Source: Thiobacillus sp.
GTDB taxonomy: Bacteria > Pseudomonadota > Gammaproteobacteria > Burkholderiales > Thiobacillaceae
NCBI RefSeq assembly: GCF_018780105.1
Contig: NZ_JADMKC010000007.1
Coordinates: 248,001 to 312,000, forward strand
Length of the DNA stretch: 64,000 bases
Direction of reading: 5' to 3'
In this document: one piece after another, positions 52,274 to 64,000 of the stretch
How positions within the stretch are numbered: the stretch's first letter is position 1
How the letters are laid out: the number at the start of each line of letters is the position of its first letter
Position numbers and translations under genes: made by a program
The notes under the pieces: model-generated
What the model was told of the DNA's origin: nothing
The model's database searches: none
What the model saw: the letters and a program-made list of their open reading frames with translations, nothing else

Positions 52274-54480
52274 AAACATCCCCTAAAGCTGCACCGAAGA
52301 CTGCTCTGCCCGCCATCAGCGAACCGATCCTGCGCCTGCAAAAAGGCACGCATCACGATCCCTTCGAGGTGCTGGGCCCGCATGCCGCACCGAACGGCGG
52401 CGCGTTGCTGCGCGAGTTTCTGCCCGCGGCCGAAGTGGTCGAAGTGGCTGGAACACGCATGGCGCGCGTGCCCGGCACCGACTGTTTCGAACTGCTGTTG
52501 CCGTCCGGCCAGACATTTGAGCCGCATCCCGAACTGCGCTGGCAAGACAAGGGCGCGGGCGCATGGCACACCCTGCAAAGCCCCTACAGCTTCCCGCCGC
52601 AACTCGGCGAGCTGGATTTGTACCTGCTCGGCGAAGGCCGGCATTTCGAAGCCTGGAAGGTGCTTGGCGCTCGCCAGAAAACCATCGACGGCGTGGCGGG
52701 CTGCCTGTTCGCCGTGTGGGCGCCCGCGGTACAGCGCGTCAGCGTCATTGGCGATTTCAACGACTGGGATGGCCGTCGCCACCCGATGCGCTGCCGCGGC
52801 GCCTCCGGTATCTGGGAATTGTTCATCCCCGGGCTCACGGCCGGCATGGCCTACAAATACGAAATTCTCGGCAGCCACGGCCATCTGGCCAAAAAGACCG
52901 ACCCCTATGCGCGGCAGATGTTTTCGCGTCCGGAAACGTCGAGTTGCATAGCCGACGACACCCCGTATGCCTGGGGTGATAAGGGCTGGATCGACGCCCG
53001 CGCGCATTTCGACTGGCAGCATCGCCCGGTCTGCATTTACGAATTGCACCCCGGCTCCTGGCGACGTCACGCCGACGGCAGTTTTTACAGCTGGGGCGAA
53101 CTCACCGCCGAGCTGATTCCCTATGTGCGGGAGCTCGGCTACACCCACATCGAACTGCTGCCGGTGGCCGAGCATCCGCTCGATGCCTCGTGGGGCTATC
53201 AGGTGTCGGGCTACTACGCGCCGACCGCGCGCTTCGGTTCGCCCGACGACTTCCGCGTGTTTGTCGACGCTTGCCACCAGGCCGACATCGGCGTGCTGCT
53301 CGACTGGGTGCCGGCGCATTTCCCCAAGGATGACTGGGCACTGGCGCGCTTTACCGGCGACGCCGTGTACGAACATGCCGACCCGCGGCGCGGCGAGCAC
53401 CAGGACTGGGGCACGCTGATTTTCAATTTCGGCCGCAACGAAGTGCGCAATTTTCTGGTGGCCAATGCCTTGTACTGGCTGGATGAATTCCACATCGACG
53501 GCCTGCGCGTCGATGCGGTGGCGTCGATGCTTTACCTCGACTATTCGCGCAAGGAAGGCGAATGGCTGCCGAACCAGTATGGCGGGCGCGAAAACATCGA
53601 GGCGATCCATTTCCTGCGCGAGATGAACACCGAAGTCCATGCCCGTTTCCCCGGCGTGCTGACCATCGCCGAAGAGTCCACCGCGTGGCCGGCGGTGTCG
53701 CGTCCGGTCGAGCTGGGCGGCCTGGGATTCTCGATGAAATGGAACATGGGCTGGATGAACGACAGCCTCGACTACATCGAGAAAGAGCCGGTCTACCGCA
53801 AATACCAGCACAACCAGCTGACCTTCAGCCAGATGTATGCGTGGACTGAAAACTTCGTGCTGCCGCTGTCACACGACGAAGTCGTGCACATGAAGAAAAG
53901 TTTGCTCGACAAGATGCCGGGCGACGTCTGGCAGCGCTTTGCCAACCTGCGGCTGTTTTACGCCTGGCAGTACGCGCACCCCGGCAAGAAACTGCTGTTC
54001 ATGGGCAGCGAGTTCGGCCAGTGGAACGAATGGAAGGAGTCCGGCCAGCTCGACTGGGTGCTGCTCGATTTCCCCGCGCACGATGGCATCCGCGCGCTGC
54101 TGCGCGACCTCAACCACCTGTATCGCAATGAGGCGGCGCTGCACGCGCTCGATTTCGATCCGCGCGGCTTTCGCTGGATCGATTGCCACGATGCCGACCA
54201 GTCGGTGCTGAGCCTGGTGCGGCAGGGGCACAACGATGCCGACAAGATCGTGGTGCTGCTGAACTTCACTCCGGTGCCGCGTGTGGGCTATCGCATTGGC
54301 GTGCCCGGCAACACGGCCTGGCGCGAAGTGCTGAACACCGATTCGGAGTTTTATGGCGGCAGCAATCTCGGCAACGGCCGCCTGCTGCATTCCCAAAACC
54401 AGCCCTGGATGGGATTCGAGCACTCGATCGAAGTCAGCCTGCCGCCTTTGGGCGCCATTTTTCTCAAACCCCAGTCATAA
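52270..54480 (+). CDS. glgB: 1,4-alpha-glucan branching enzyme
   Basis: 736 residues from the ATG at 52270 (ATGA overlap with malQ). N-terminal domain (HHDPFEVLGPH), CBM48 (FAVWAPAVQRVSVIGDFNDWDG), and the GH13 barrel: ELLPVAEHP, DGLRVDAVASMLYLDYSR (nucleophile Asp), TIAEESTAWP (acid/base Glu), LSHDEVVH (third acid). Introduces alpha-1,6 branches. Confidence 0.97.
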   Translation: MKTSPKAAPKTALPAISEPILRLQKGTHHDPFEVLGPHAAPNGGALLREFLPAAEVVEVAGTRMARVPGTDCFELLLPSGQTFEPHPELRWQDKGAGAWHTLQSPYSFPPQLGELDLYLLGEGRHFEAWKVLGARQKTIDGVAGCLFAVWAPAVQRVSVIGDFNDWDGRRHPMRCRGASGIWELFIPGLTAGMAYKYEILGSHGHLAKKTDPYARQMFSRPETSSCIADDTPYAWGDKGWIDARAHFDWQHRPVCIYELHPGSWRRHADGSFYSWGELTAELIPYVRELGYTHIELLPVAEHPLDASWGYQVSGYYAPTARFGSPDDFRVFVDACHQADIGVLLDWVPAHFPKDDWALARFTGDAVYEHADPRRGEHQDWGTLIFNFGRNEVRNFLVANALYWLDEFHIDGLRVDAVASMLYLDYSRKEGEWLPNQYGGRENIEAIHFLREMNTEVHARFPGVLTIAEESTAWPAVSRPVELGGLGFSMKWNMGWMNDSLDYIEKEPVYRKYQHNQLTFSQMYAWTENFVLPLSHDEVVHMKKSLLDKMPGDVWQRFANLRLFYAWQYAHPGKKLLFMGSEFGQWNEWKESGQLDWVLLDFPAHDGIRALLRDLNHLYRNEAALHALDFDPRGFRWIDCHDADQSVLSLVRQGHNDADKIVVLLNFTPVPRVGYRIGVPGNTAWREVLNTDSEFYGGSNLGNGRLLHSQNQPWMGFEHSIEVSLPPLGAIFLKPQS

Positions 54481-54536
54481 CGTTTAACCCTTGAAAATAA
54501 TCATAAAAAACCGACGATGCGGAGCTGTAAAAAATA

Positions 54537-56009
54537 ATGAAACGCGGTGAACTCAAAATTTTATTTGTCGCCAGCGAAGCCTATCCGCTGGTGAAAACCG
54601 GCGGGCTCGGCGATGTGCTTTACAGCCTGCCGCATGCCGTGCACGCGCGCGGCGCCGATGTGCGCCTGCTGTTGCCGGGCTATCGGGCCCTGCTGCGCCA
54701 GCTCGAGCAGGTGCGCATCGTCGGCTGGATCGATGTGCGCGGCGCGGAGGGCATCGACAGCGCGCGCATTCTGGAAACGCGTCACCCGGACTACGCGTTC
54801 CCGCTGTGGGTGGTGGATTGCCCGCCCTTGTTCGATCGCCCCGGCAATCCCTACGTCAATGCCAATGGCCAGGACTGGCTCGATAACGCCGAGCGCTACA
54901 CGGTGTTTTCGCGCGTGGCGGCATTGCTCGCGCTCGATTCGCTCGAGCTCGGCTGGAAGCCGGACGTGGTGCATGCGCACGACTGGCAGACCGGACTGGT
55001 GGCAGCGTTTTTAGCGGAACATCCGGAGCGCCCCAAAACCGTATTCACCATCCACAACCTGGCTTACAGCGGCTACTTTCCGCACGGTGATTTTGTGCGG
55101 CTGCAATTGCCCAGCCACTGGTGGTCGCCCGAAGGCGTCGAGTTTCACGGCGGCCTGTCGATGCTGAAGGCCGGCATCGTGTATGCCGACGCCATCACCA
55201 CGGTGAGCCCGACCTACGCGGCCGAAATCTGCACCCCGGAATTCGGCTATGGCCTGGATGGCCTGCTGCTGTCGCGCAGCTACAAATTGCACGGCATCCT
55301 GAACGGTATCGATACCCGGTTGTGGGACCCGCACACCGACGCGCGCCTGCCCGCGCATTATTCGGCGGCCCGCATCCTGCCCGGCAAACGCCGCAACAAG
55401 CAGGCGTTGCTCGGACGCTTTTTGCCCGCTGTCGACGACGCCATGCTGGCCGCCCCGCTGCTGGGGCTGGTGGGGCGTCTGGTCGAGCAGAAGGGGATCG
55501 ACTGGGTGCTGGCGGCGATCCCTGTCATGCTGGCCGAAACCGATGCGCGTTTCGTCTTGCTGGGCAGCGGTCAGGTGAGCTACGAGCAGAAGCTGACGCG
55601 GCTGGCCAAGCAGCACCCGGACCGGGTGTTCGTCGAAATCGGCTACGACGAATCGCTGGCGCACCTGATCGAGGCCGGCGCGGACATGTTCCTGATGCCT
55701 TCGCGCTTCGAGCCCTGCGGTCTCAACCAGATGTACAGCCTGCGCTACGGCACCCCGCCCATCGTCTACAAAACCGGCGGTCTGGCCGACACCGTGGTGG
55801 ATGCCGACGAAGCGGCGCTGGCCGACGCCAGCGCCAACGGTTTCGTGTTCGAGTCGCCGGACACTGCCGGCTTTCTCGACGCCATTCGGCGCGCCCTCGA
55901 GCTCTACCGGCAGGCCCCGCGCTGGCGCCGCCTGCAGCAAACCGGCATGCAGCAGTCGTTCGACTGGTCTGACAGCGCCGCCCATTATCTCGACCTGTAT
56001 TCCATCTGA
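54537..56009 (+). CDS. glgA: Glycogen synthase (ADP-glucose dependent)
   Basis: 490 residues. GT5 signature [15 protein letters not shown] near residue 20, [19 protein letters not shown], and the C-terminal [24 protein letters not shown] region holding the catalytic Glu. Elongates glycogen from ADP-glucose made by GlgC. It is 56 bp after glgB, with GGAG upstream. Confidence 0.97.
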   Translation: MKRGELKILFVASEAYPLVKTGGLGDVLYSLPHAVHARGADVRLLLPGYRALLRQLEQVRIVGWIDVRGAEGIDSARILETRHPDYAFPLWVVDCPPLFDRPGNPYVNANGQDWLDNAERYTVFSRVAALLALDSLELGWKPDVVHAHDWQTGLVAAFLAEHPERPKTVFTIHNLAYSGYFPHGDFVRLQLPSHWWSPEGVEFHGGLSMLKAGIVYADAITTVSPTYAAEICTPEFGYGLDGLLLSRSYKLHGILNGIDTRLWDPHTDARLPAHYSAARILPGKRRNKQALLGRFLPAVDDAMLAAPLLGLVGRLVEQKGIDWVLAAIPVMLAETDARFVLLGSGQVSYEQKLTRLAKQHPDRVFVEIGYDESLAHLIEAGADMFLMPSRFEPCGLNQMYSLRYGTPPIVYKTGGLADTVVDADEAALADASANGFVFESPDTAGFLDAIRRALELYRQAPRWRRLQQTGMQQSFDWSDSAAHYLDLYSI

Positions 56010-56038
56010 ATTCCGTGACGCCAACTATGGGAACCAAC

Positions 56039-58522
<2,484 letters not shown>

Positions 58523-58558
58523 CGCGCATCAATCAGCCAGCCGGCCCGTGCCCGGAAC

Positions 58559-58594
58559 AAACGCCCCCAGTGTGGCTACACTGGGGGCGTTTTC
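58559..58594 (+). terminator. Strong intrinsic terminator after glgP
   Basis: A perfect 13-bp stem (ACGCCCCCAGTGT, loop GGCT, ACACTGGGGGCGT) followed by TTT, with flanking AA that can extend it. It ends the 11.7-kb glycogen operon 17 bp before the helicase ATG. Confidence 0.93.
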
Positions 58595-58610
58595 CATTCG
58601 TGCTTACGCC

Positions 58611-59849
58611 ATGTCCTTCTCTGCCCTCGGGCTTGTCCCCGCGCTGACCCGCGCGGTCGCCGAACTCGGTTTTGCCGCGCCCACCGCGATCCAGGCAGCC
58701 GCCATTCCTGCCGTGCTGTCCGGACGCGACGTGCTGGCCACTGCGCATACCGGTTCCGGCAAAACCGCGGCCTTTGCGCTGCCGCTGCTGCAGGGCTTGC
58801 TCGCCGACAGCGCACACCCGCGGCGGGTGCGTGCGCTGGTGCTGGTGCCTACTCGCGAACTGGCGCTCCAGGTGGGCGACGTATTGCAGCGCCTGACGCA
58901 TGCGCTGGCGCCGCCGCTCAAGCTGGCGGTGGTGTTCGGCGGCGTGTCGATCAACCCGCAAATGATGGCGCTGCGCGGCGGCGCCGATGGGGTCGTGGCC
59001 ACGCCGGGTCGCCTGCTCGATCTGCTGCAGCACAACGCCCTGACGCTGGCGGGAGTGAACTGTCTGGTACTGGACGAAGCGGACCGCCTGCTGGATCTGG
59101 GGTTTGCCGAGGAGTTGGCGCAGGTGCTGGCGGCTTTGCCCACGCAACGGCAAAACCTGTTTTTCTCGGCGACATTTCCGCCCGCCGTCGTGGCGCTGGC
59201 ACAGGGCCTGTTGCAGGATCCCCTGCGCGTGGCAGTCGAGGCCGAAGCCTGCGTGGAACCGGCAATCGTGCAGCGGGTGATCGAAGTCGATGCGACGCGT
59301 CGGACGCAGCTGCTGCGTCAACTGATTCTGGACAGCCACTGGGAACGGGTGCTGGTATTCGTGGCCACCCAGCATGCCGCCGAACAGGTGGCCGCCAAGC
59401 TGAACCGCGACGATCTGTATGCCACTTCGTTTCACGGCGGACTGAGCCAGGGCGCACGCAGGCAGACACTGGATGAATTCAGGGACAGTCGCTGGGATGT
59501 GCTGGTCACCACCGATCTGGCCGCGCGCGGCATCGACATCGTGCAGTTGCCGGTCGTGGTGAATTACGATTTGCCGCGTTCAGCCGATGATTACGTGCAC
59601 CGCATTGGCCGCACCGGGCGCGCAGGGGAGAGCGGGGTGGCGATCAGTTTTGTGAGTGCCGACAGCGAAGCGCATTTCCGCCTGATCGAAAAACGCCAGA
59701 AACTGAAATTGTTGCGCGAACGGATTGCCGGTTTCGAGCCGGTTCAGACTGCCACCGCGGTCGTATCCGGCAACGGTGGCATCAAGGGCAAGCGGCCCAG
59801 CAAGAAAGACAAGCTGCGGGCGGTCGCCAAGGCGGCGGAATCCGCCTGA
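58611..59849 (+). CDS. DEAD-box RNA helicase (RhlE-like)
   Basis: 412 residues from the ATG at 58611. Q-motif (FAAPTAIQAAAIPAVLSG), Walker A AHTGSGKTAAF, PTRELALQ, DEAD box in LVLDEADRLLDLG, SAT motif (FFSATFP), and HRIGRTGRAG. A short basic tail ends the protein. Resembles RhlE and is expected to help rRNA maturation or cold adaptation. Its promoter must lie within or just before the glgP terminator, or it relies on read-through. Confidence 0.92.
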   Translation: MSFSALGLVPALTRAVAELGFAAPTAIQAAAIPAVLSGRDVLATAHTGSGKTAAFALPLLQGLLADSAHPRRVRALVLVPTRELALQVGDVLQRLTHALAPPLKLAVVFGGVSINPQMMALRGGADGVVATPGRLLDLLQHNALTLAGVNCLVLDEADRLLDLGFAEELAQVLAALPTQRQNLFFSATFPPAVVALAQGLLQDPLRVAVEAEACVEPAIVQRVIEVDATRRTQLLRQLILDSHWERVLVFVATQHAAEQVAAKLNRDDLYATSFHGGLSQGARRQTLDEFRDSRWDVLVTTDLAARGIDIVQLPVVVNYDLPRSADDYVHRIGRTGRAGESGVAISFVSADSEAHFRLIEKRQKLKLLRERIAGFEPVQTATAVVSGNGGIKGKRPSKKDKLRAVAKAAESA

Positions 59850-59861
59850 AAACCAGAGGCC

Positions 59862-60242
59862 TCAGGCCGCCTGCACCGGGATCGTGTGGCGCGTGTCGAG
59901 GATGCGGTTGGCGGCGTCGACGTACACCAGCTCGGGCTCGAAACGGGCCATTTCGAGTTCGTTGTACACCCCGTAGGTGGCGATGATGATGAGATCGCCC
60001 GGGTTGGCCTTGTGTGCGGCGGCGCCGTTGATCGAAATCACGCCCGAATCGCGCTGGGCCCGAATCGCATACGTGGTGAAACGCTCGCCATTGGTGATGT
60101 TGTAAATCTGGATCTGCTCGTATTCATGGATGTTGGCCGCATCCAGCAGGGTTTCGTCGATCGCGCACGAGCCTTCGTAATGCAGCTCGGCGTGGGTGAC
60201 GGTAACCCGATGGAGTTTGGACTTGAGCATCGTGCGTTGCAT
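59862..60242 (-). CDS. panD: Aspartate 1-decarboxylase proenzyme
   Basis: 126 residues. [20 protein letters not shown], self-processing site Gly24-Ser25 in YEGSCAID, and [13 protein letters not shown]. The Ser becomes the pyruvoyl group. Makes beta-alanine for PanC. Separated from panC by 53 bp containing a T-rich stretch. Confidence 0.96.
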   Translation of the reverse strand: MQRTMLKSKLHRVTVTHAELHYEGSCAIDETLLDAANIHEYEQIQIYNITNGERFTTYAIRAQRDSGVISINGAAAHKANPGDLIIIATYGVYNELEMARFEPELVYVDAANRILDTRHTIPVQAA

Positions 60243-60295
60243 GACGGTGCCCTCAATAAATAAGGAAAGGCTTCTATTATACCTTTGAGGCCAGC

Positions 60296-61147
60296 CTAAA
60301 TTTCAACCCGTTCCGGCAGGGCAAAGTCGAGGTTGTCGATCAAGCGGGTCTGGCCCAGCCAGGCCGCGCCCAGCACCACCAGATGGGTGCTGGCAGGCGT
60401 GGGAAGCTGCAGCGTGCCGGCATCGCGCAGCTCGACATAATCGACCCGCCAGCCCGCCATTTTCAGGTGGCGGCAGGCGGCGGCCGACACGCCGGCGAAA
60501 TCCCGCTCGCCCGACTGCACCGCTGCCCGGATCCCCGCCAGTTCTTGCTGCAGGCGCGTCGCCTGCATGCGTTCGGAGGCGTCGAGGTAAGCGTTGCGCG
60601 AACTCATCGCCAGGCCATCCGGATCGCGCAGGGTGTCGCCGGCGACGATCTCGATGGGCAGGTTGAATTGCCGCACCAGTTCACGAATGACCAACAACTG
60701 CTGGTAGTCCTTTTTACCGAACACCGCCACGCGCGGCTGCACCAGATTGAACAGCTTCAACACCACCGTTGCGACGCCGTTGAAATGGCCCGGACGGAAC
60801 GCGCCGTCCAGTTCGCCGGTGAGGCGGCTACACGGTTGCACGCTGAAGCTTTGCGGCACGGGATACATCTCGGCGACGTCCGGCGCGAACACGAGGTCGC
60901 AACCCGCTGCTTCGAGCTTTCCGCAGTCAGCTTCCAGCGTGCGTGGATAGCGCTCGAAATCCTCGCCGGCGCCGAACTGCAGGGGGTTGACGAAAATGCT
61001 CGCCACCACCGGCTGGCCGTGCTGTTTCGCGAGTTCGACCAGCGACACATGACCGGCGTGCAGATTGCCCATGGTGGGCACGAATGCGGTTTTTGATTGC
61101 CCGGCCAGCGCGGCGCGCAGCTCGGCGGCGGTGTGCAGAAGCTGCAT
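60296..61147 (-). CDS. panC: Pantothenate synthetase
   Basis: 283 residues from the ATG at 61147, sharing a base with the panB stop. [17 protein letters not shown] (HIGH-like), [39 protein letters not shown], and [15 protein letters not shown]. Joins pantoate and beta-alanine with ATP. Confidence 0.96.
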   Translation of the reverse strand: MQLLHTAAELRAALAGQSKTAFVPTMGNLHAGHVSLVELAKQHGQPVVASIFVNPLQFGAGEDFERYPRTLEADCGKLEAAGCDLVFAPDVAEMYPVPQSFSVQPCSRLTGELDGAFRPGHFNGVATVVLKLFNLVQPRVAVFGKKDYQQLLVIRELVRQFNLPIEIVAGDTLRDPDGLAMSSRNAYLDASERMQATRLQQELAGIRAAVQSGERDFAGVSAAACRHLKMAGWRVDYVELRDAGTLQLPTPASTHLVVLGAAWLGQTRLIDNLDFALPERVEI

Positions 61148-61941
61148 CAGAACGTGTGCTCGGCAGCCGGGAAACGGCCGTCTTTGACTGCGGCAACGTA
61201 GGCGCGCACGGCGGCTTCGATACTGTCTGCGCCGGCGAGAAAATTCTTCGAAAACTTTGGCGCGCGCGGGTACAGCCCGAGCAGGTCGTACAGCACCAGC
61301 ACCTGGCCTGAACATTCAATCCCCGCGCCGATGCCTATGGTGGGGATTGAAAGCGCCTCGGTGACGGCTTGCGCCAGCGCGGCGGGCACCATCTCCAGCA
61401 CGATCAGGCCGGCCCCGGCAGCTTCCAGCGCGCGCGCGTCAGCGATGAGTTGCGCGGCGGCGGCCTCTTCGCGCCCCTGCACCTTGTAGCCGCCCAACTG
61501 GTTGACCGACTGCGGCAGCAGGCCCAGATGCGCGCATACCGGGATGCCGCGCCGGGTGAGGAAGGCCACCGTTTCGACCATCACCGCGCCGCCTTCGAGT
61601 TTGACCATGTGCGCGCCCGCCGCCATCAGCCGTGCAGCGGCGGCAAACGCGCGCTCGGGCGAAGGCTGGTAGCTGCCGAAGGGCAGGTCGGCGACGATCA
61701 GCGCGCGTTCAGTGCCCGCCGCCACGCAGCGCGTGTGGTAGCTCATCTCGGCGAGTTTCACCGGCAAGGTCGAGCTGTGTCCCTGGACCACCATGCCGAG
61801 CGAGTCGCCGACCAGCAGCACGTCGACGCCGGCGGTATCGAGCACGCGTGCGAAGCTGGCGTCGTAGCAGGTGAGCACGGCGATTTTTTCGCCGCGCTCG
61901 CGCATGGCGTTCAGCGTGGAAAGGGTGGTGGCCTTGCTCAT
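61147..61941 (-). CDS. panB: 3-Methyl-2-oxobutanoate hydroxymethyltransferase
   Basis: 264 residues. [33 protein letters not shown], metal-site Asp residues, KLEGG, and [23 protein letters not shown]. Uses 2-oxoisovalerate from the Ilv pathway. Its start overlaps the dNK gene stop by 4 bp. Confidence 0.97.
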   Translation of the reverse strand: MSKATTLSTLNAMRERGEKIAVLTCYDASFARVLDTAGVDVLLVGDSLGMVVQGHSSTLPVKLAEMSYHTRCVAAGTERALIVADLPFGSYQPSPERAFAAAARLMAAGAHMVKLEGGAVMVETVAFLTRRGIPVCAHLGLLPQSVNQLGGYKVQGREEAAAAQLIADARALEAAGAGLIVLEMVPAALAQAVTEALSIPTIGIGAGIECSGQVLVLYDLLGLYPRAPKFSKNFLAGADSIEAAVRAYVAAVKDGRFPAAEHTF

Positions 61942-62579
61942 GCTGCCCGGCTGAAAAATTCGCGCGGTCCGCGCATCTTGCTCATGCGTTCGAGCAGCAG
62001 TTCGAAGTCCGCCTCGCTCTGCGCGAAATTGAGGTTTTCGCTGTTGACGATGAGCAGCGGGGTGGCGTCGTAGCGATGGAAGAATTCGCTGTAGGTTTCG
62101 GCCAGCCGGCGCAGGTAATCGGCCGACATGCCGCGCTCGAACTCCACGCCGCGTTGCTTGACGCGTGCCTGCAGGCTGTCGATCGGTGCCTGCAGATAGA
62201 TCACCAGATCCGGCGTCGGCGCCTGCGGGGCAAGGTCGGCATAGACCTTCTGGTACAGCTCGAATTCGTCGTCGTCGAGGTTGAGGCGGGCGAACAGCAT
62301 GTCCTTGTCGATCAGGAAATCCGATACCGTGCCGCCGCGAAACAGGTCAGCCTGCGCCAGGTCGCGCAGCTGGCGCGAGCGTTCGAACAGGAAATGCAGC
62401 TGCGCCGGCAGGGCGTAGCGTCGGGGTTCCTGATAGAAGCGCGGCAGGAAGGGATTGTCGGTCGCGTTTTCCAGCAGCGTGTCGGCGTTCAGGCGTTCGG
62501 CCAGCTTGTGCACCAGGCTGGTTTTGCCGACGCCGATCGGACCTTCGACCACGATGTATTTGAAGCGGGAGAGGCTCAT
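61938..62579 (-). CDS. Deoxynucleoside kinase family protein
   Basis: 213 residues. P-loop [12 protein letters not shown] at the N-terminus, [25 protein letters not shown], the [13 protein letters not shown] segment, and [21 protein letters not shown] lid. Belongs to the dNK/deoxyadenosine kinase group often found between folK and panB in proteobacteria. Likely salvages deoxynucleosides; the preferred base is uncertain. Confidence 0.88.
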   Translation of the reverse strand: MSLSRFKYIVVEGPIGVGKTSLVHKLAERLNADTLLENATDNPFLPRFYQEPRRYALPAQLHFLFERSRQLRDLAQADLFRGGTVSDFLIDKDMLFARLNLDDDEFELYQKVYADLAPQAPTPDLVIYLQAPIDSLQARVKQRGVEFERGMSADYLRRLAETYSEFFHRYDATPLLIVNSENLNFAQSEADFELLLERMSKMRGPREFFSRAA

Positions 62580-63082
62580 GCGTTGACGGCAGCGGCAGGC
62601 GGAATGAGGGGGCTCACGTGCTGGTCGCCGCAGCGGGCGACCCAGTCGGCGGCGCGTCCGCGACCGGGGATCACGGCATCGGGCGCAATTTCCAGCAGCG
62701 GAAACAGCACGAAGCCGCGCTCGCTCATGCGCGGATGCGGCAAAGTCAGGCCGTCTTCGTGGAAATGCGCGGCGCCGTACAGCAGCAGGTCGAGATCGAG
62801 CGTGCGCGGCGCGTTGCGGAAGCTGCGCTCGCGGCCGTGGCGGTGTTCGATGTCGAGCAGCGCGGCGAGCAGGGCGCGCGGCGCGAGGGCGGTTTCGATC
62901 TGCGCGACGGCATTGACGAAGTCGGGCTGGTCGACATAGCCGACCGGCGCCGACGCATACAGGCTGGAACGGGCAAGCAGGCGGGTGGCGGGCAGGCGAT
63001 CGAGTTCGGCCAGCGCATATTCCACCTGCGCCGCCGGATCGTTGAGGTTGGCGCCCAGCCCGACGGTGGCGACGACTTTCAT
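62576..63082 (-). CDS. folK: 6-Hydroxymethyl-7,8-dihydropterin pyrophosphokinase
   Basis: 168 residues from the ATG at 63082 (ATGA overlap with pcnB). VGLGANLNDPAAQVEYALAEL, SSLYASAPVGYVDQPDFVNAVAQIET, the HPPK signature RNAPRTLDLDLLLYG, and LPHPRMSERGFVLFPL. Makes the pyrophosphorylated pterin for dihydropteroate synthase. The C-terminus extends slightly past the usual end. Confidence 0.95.
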   Translation of the reverse strand: MKVVATVGLGANLNDPAAQVEYALAELDRLPATRLLARSSLYASAPVGYVDQPDFVNAVAQIETALAPRALLAALLDIEHRHGRERSFRNAPRTLDLDLLLYGAAHFHEDGLTLPHPRMSERGFVLFPLLEIAPDAVIPGRGRAADWVARCGDQHVSPLIPPAAAVNA

Positions 63083-64000
63083 TCCGGCGAAGTCTCGCTG
63101 GCGGCCTCGCCCGGGCTCTTGCGCTTGCGGCGGCGGCGCGGCTTGGGCGCGTTGTCGGCGATCAGCATGCGTTCGCGTTCGGCGTCGCCGACATCCTGAA
63201 AGCGCGTCCACCACTCGCCGAGCTCGGTGGCGACTTCGCCCGATTCGGCGCGCAGCAGCAGGAAGTCGTAGGCGGCGCGAAAGCGCGGGTGTTCCAGCAG
63301 GCGATACGGGCGTTGTCCGCCGCGCTGCTCGAAGCGTGGCTGCAGCGCCCAGACCTCTTTCATCATGCCGTCGTAGCGGCGCGGGATGGCGAGCTGGCCG
63401 CGTTGCGCGTCAAGCACCTCATCCATCGCAAAAAACAGCGCGGGCTGGGATTTTTCGCTGGCCGCTTCGAGCGCTTTCCAGCGCTGCAGCACCTGCGGCC
63501 ATAGCAGTGCGCCGAACAGGTAGGCGGGCGAGGCCGGCTTGTCCTGCAGGATGCGCAAGTCGGTGGCTTTCAGCGCCGCGGTGATGAAGCGTTCGCCGGT
63601 CGGGTCGTCGAGGATGGTGTCGAGCAGCGGCAACATGCCGTGATGCAGGCCTTCGGCGCGCAGCTGGTGGACGCCGCGCAGGGCGTGGCCGGACAAAAGC
63701 AGCTTGAGCGCTTCGTCGAAGATGCGTGCGCGTGGAATGTTGGACAGCAGCGGTGCCAGCGTGGCGACCGGCTTGCGGGTGTCCGGGTCGATGTGGAAGT
63801 CGAGCTTGGCGGCAAAGCGCGCGGCGCGCAGCATGCGCACCGGGTCTTCGCGGAAGCGCGTTTCGGGGTCGCCGATCATGCGGATCACGCGCTTTTTGCA
63901 GTCGGCGACACCGCCGAAATAATCGTGCACTTCGTCGCGCGCGGGATCGTAGTACAGCGCGTTGATGGTGAAGTCGCGGCGCGCTGCATCGTCCGCCATG
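63079..64000 (-). CDS. pcnB: Poly(A) polymerase I, C-terminal part (continues outside the window)
   Basis: At least 306 residues; the 5' part lies beyond the right edge. Visible: RRDFTINALYYDP (nucleotidyltransferase region), RFREDPVRMLRAARFAAKLDF (tRNA-binding domain motif), the PcnB arginine-rich family region around RAPRIFDE-like text (NIPRARIFDEALKLLLSG), and a very basic tail (PKPRRRRKRKSPGE). Polyadenylates RNA 3' ends to promote decay. The preserved long PcnB-type C-terminus separates it from CCA-adding enzymes. Confidence 0.93.
   Translation of the reverse strand, partial: MADDAARRDFTINALYYDPARDEVHDYFGGVADCKKRVIRMIGDPETRFREDPVRMLRAARFAAKLDFHIDPDTRKPVATLAPLLSNIPRARIFDEALKLLLSGHALRGVHQLRAEGLHHGMLPLLDTILDDPTGERFITAALKATDLRILQDKPASPAYLFGALLWPQVLQRWKALEAASEKSQPALFFAMDEVLDAQRGQLAIPRRYDGMMKEVWALQPRFEQRGGQRPYRLLEHPRFRAAYDFLLLRAESGEVATELGEWWTRFQDVGDAERERMLIADNAPKPRRRRKRKSPGEAASETSPE

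Overview
The window is GC-rich chromosomal DNA that looks betaproteobacterial, most like Thiobacillus or another sulfur-oxidising member of the Nitrosomonadales. This rests on gene order (ilvB-ilvN-ilvC-psd-pssA-leuA; lepA-lepB-DUF4845-rnc-era-recO-pdxJ; queA-tgt-yajC-secD-secF; pcnB-folK-dNK-panB-panC), protein style, and a tandem trio of DUF2173 genes that I associate with sulfur bacteria. The genus is an inference; no rRNA is present.

Layout. 1-613: tail of an outer-membrane barrel gene and a small phosphate-binding-like periplasmic protein. 618-5332: a compact operon behind a textbook sigma-54 promoter, encoding a GNAT-like thermostable-hemolysin-family protein, an acyl-adenylating enzyme, a heme-oxygenase-like diiron oxidase, an SDR, a TPR lipoprotein-like protein and possibly a 40-residue membrane peptide. 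It looks like a small-molecule pathway built on a fatty or carboxylic acid. 5407-11847: SEC-C protein, CbiM-like membrane protein, hrpA, a CDP-alcohol phosphatidyltransferase and a peroxiredoxin. 11940-14166: three tRNAs (Arg-CCU, Glu-UUC, Ala-GGC), with an AT-richer FRG-domain gene and a tiny membrane-protein gene between them. 14181-18151: FAD-linked dehydrogenase, SseB-like, RDD and three DUF2173 genes. 18361-31214: branched-chain amino acid, phospholipid, translation and RNA-processing housekeeping genes. 31238-31918: a foreign-looking secreted protein with nested inverted repeats. 32080-38079: DedA and the reverse-strand queA-tgt-yajC-secD-secF block. 38091-39417: a 239-bp palindromic element, tRNA-Leu, and what may be the remnant of an element integrated at that tRNA.

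39467-46177 (reverse) is a synthase-dependent exopolysaccharide locus: NAD-dependent sugar-nucleotide enzyme, membrane GT2, TPR plus beta-barrel export protein, CE4 deacetylase and a GH10 glycosidase. The genes overlap or are nearly contiguous. The parts list parallels PNAG (pga) and cellulose systems, but the hydrolase is GH10 and its highly conserved Asn before the acid/base Glu is Ala. A plausible sigma-54 element lies upstream.

46819-58522 is a complete glycogen operon (glk, glgC, GH57, malQ, glgB, glgA, glgP) closed by a strong terminator. 58611-64000 holds a DEAD-box helicase and the reverse-strand pantothenate/folate cluster panD, panC, panB, dNK, folK and a partial pcnB.

The best candidates for undescribed biology are the sigma-54-controlled diiron-oxidase operon and the GH10-containing exopolysaccharide locus.
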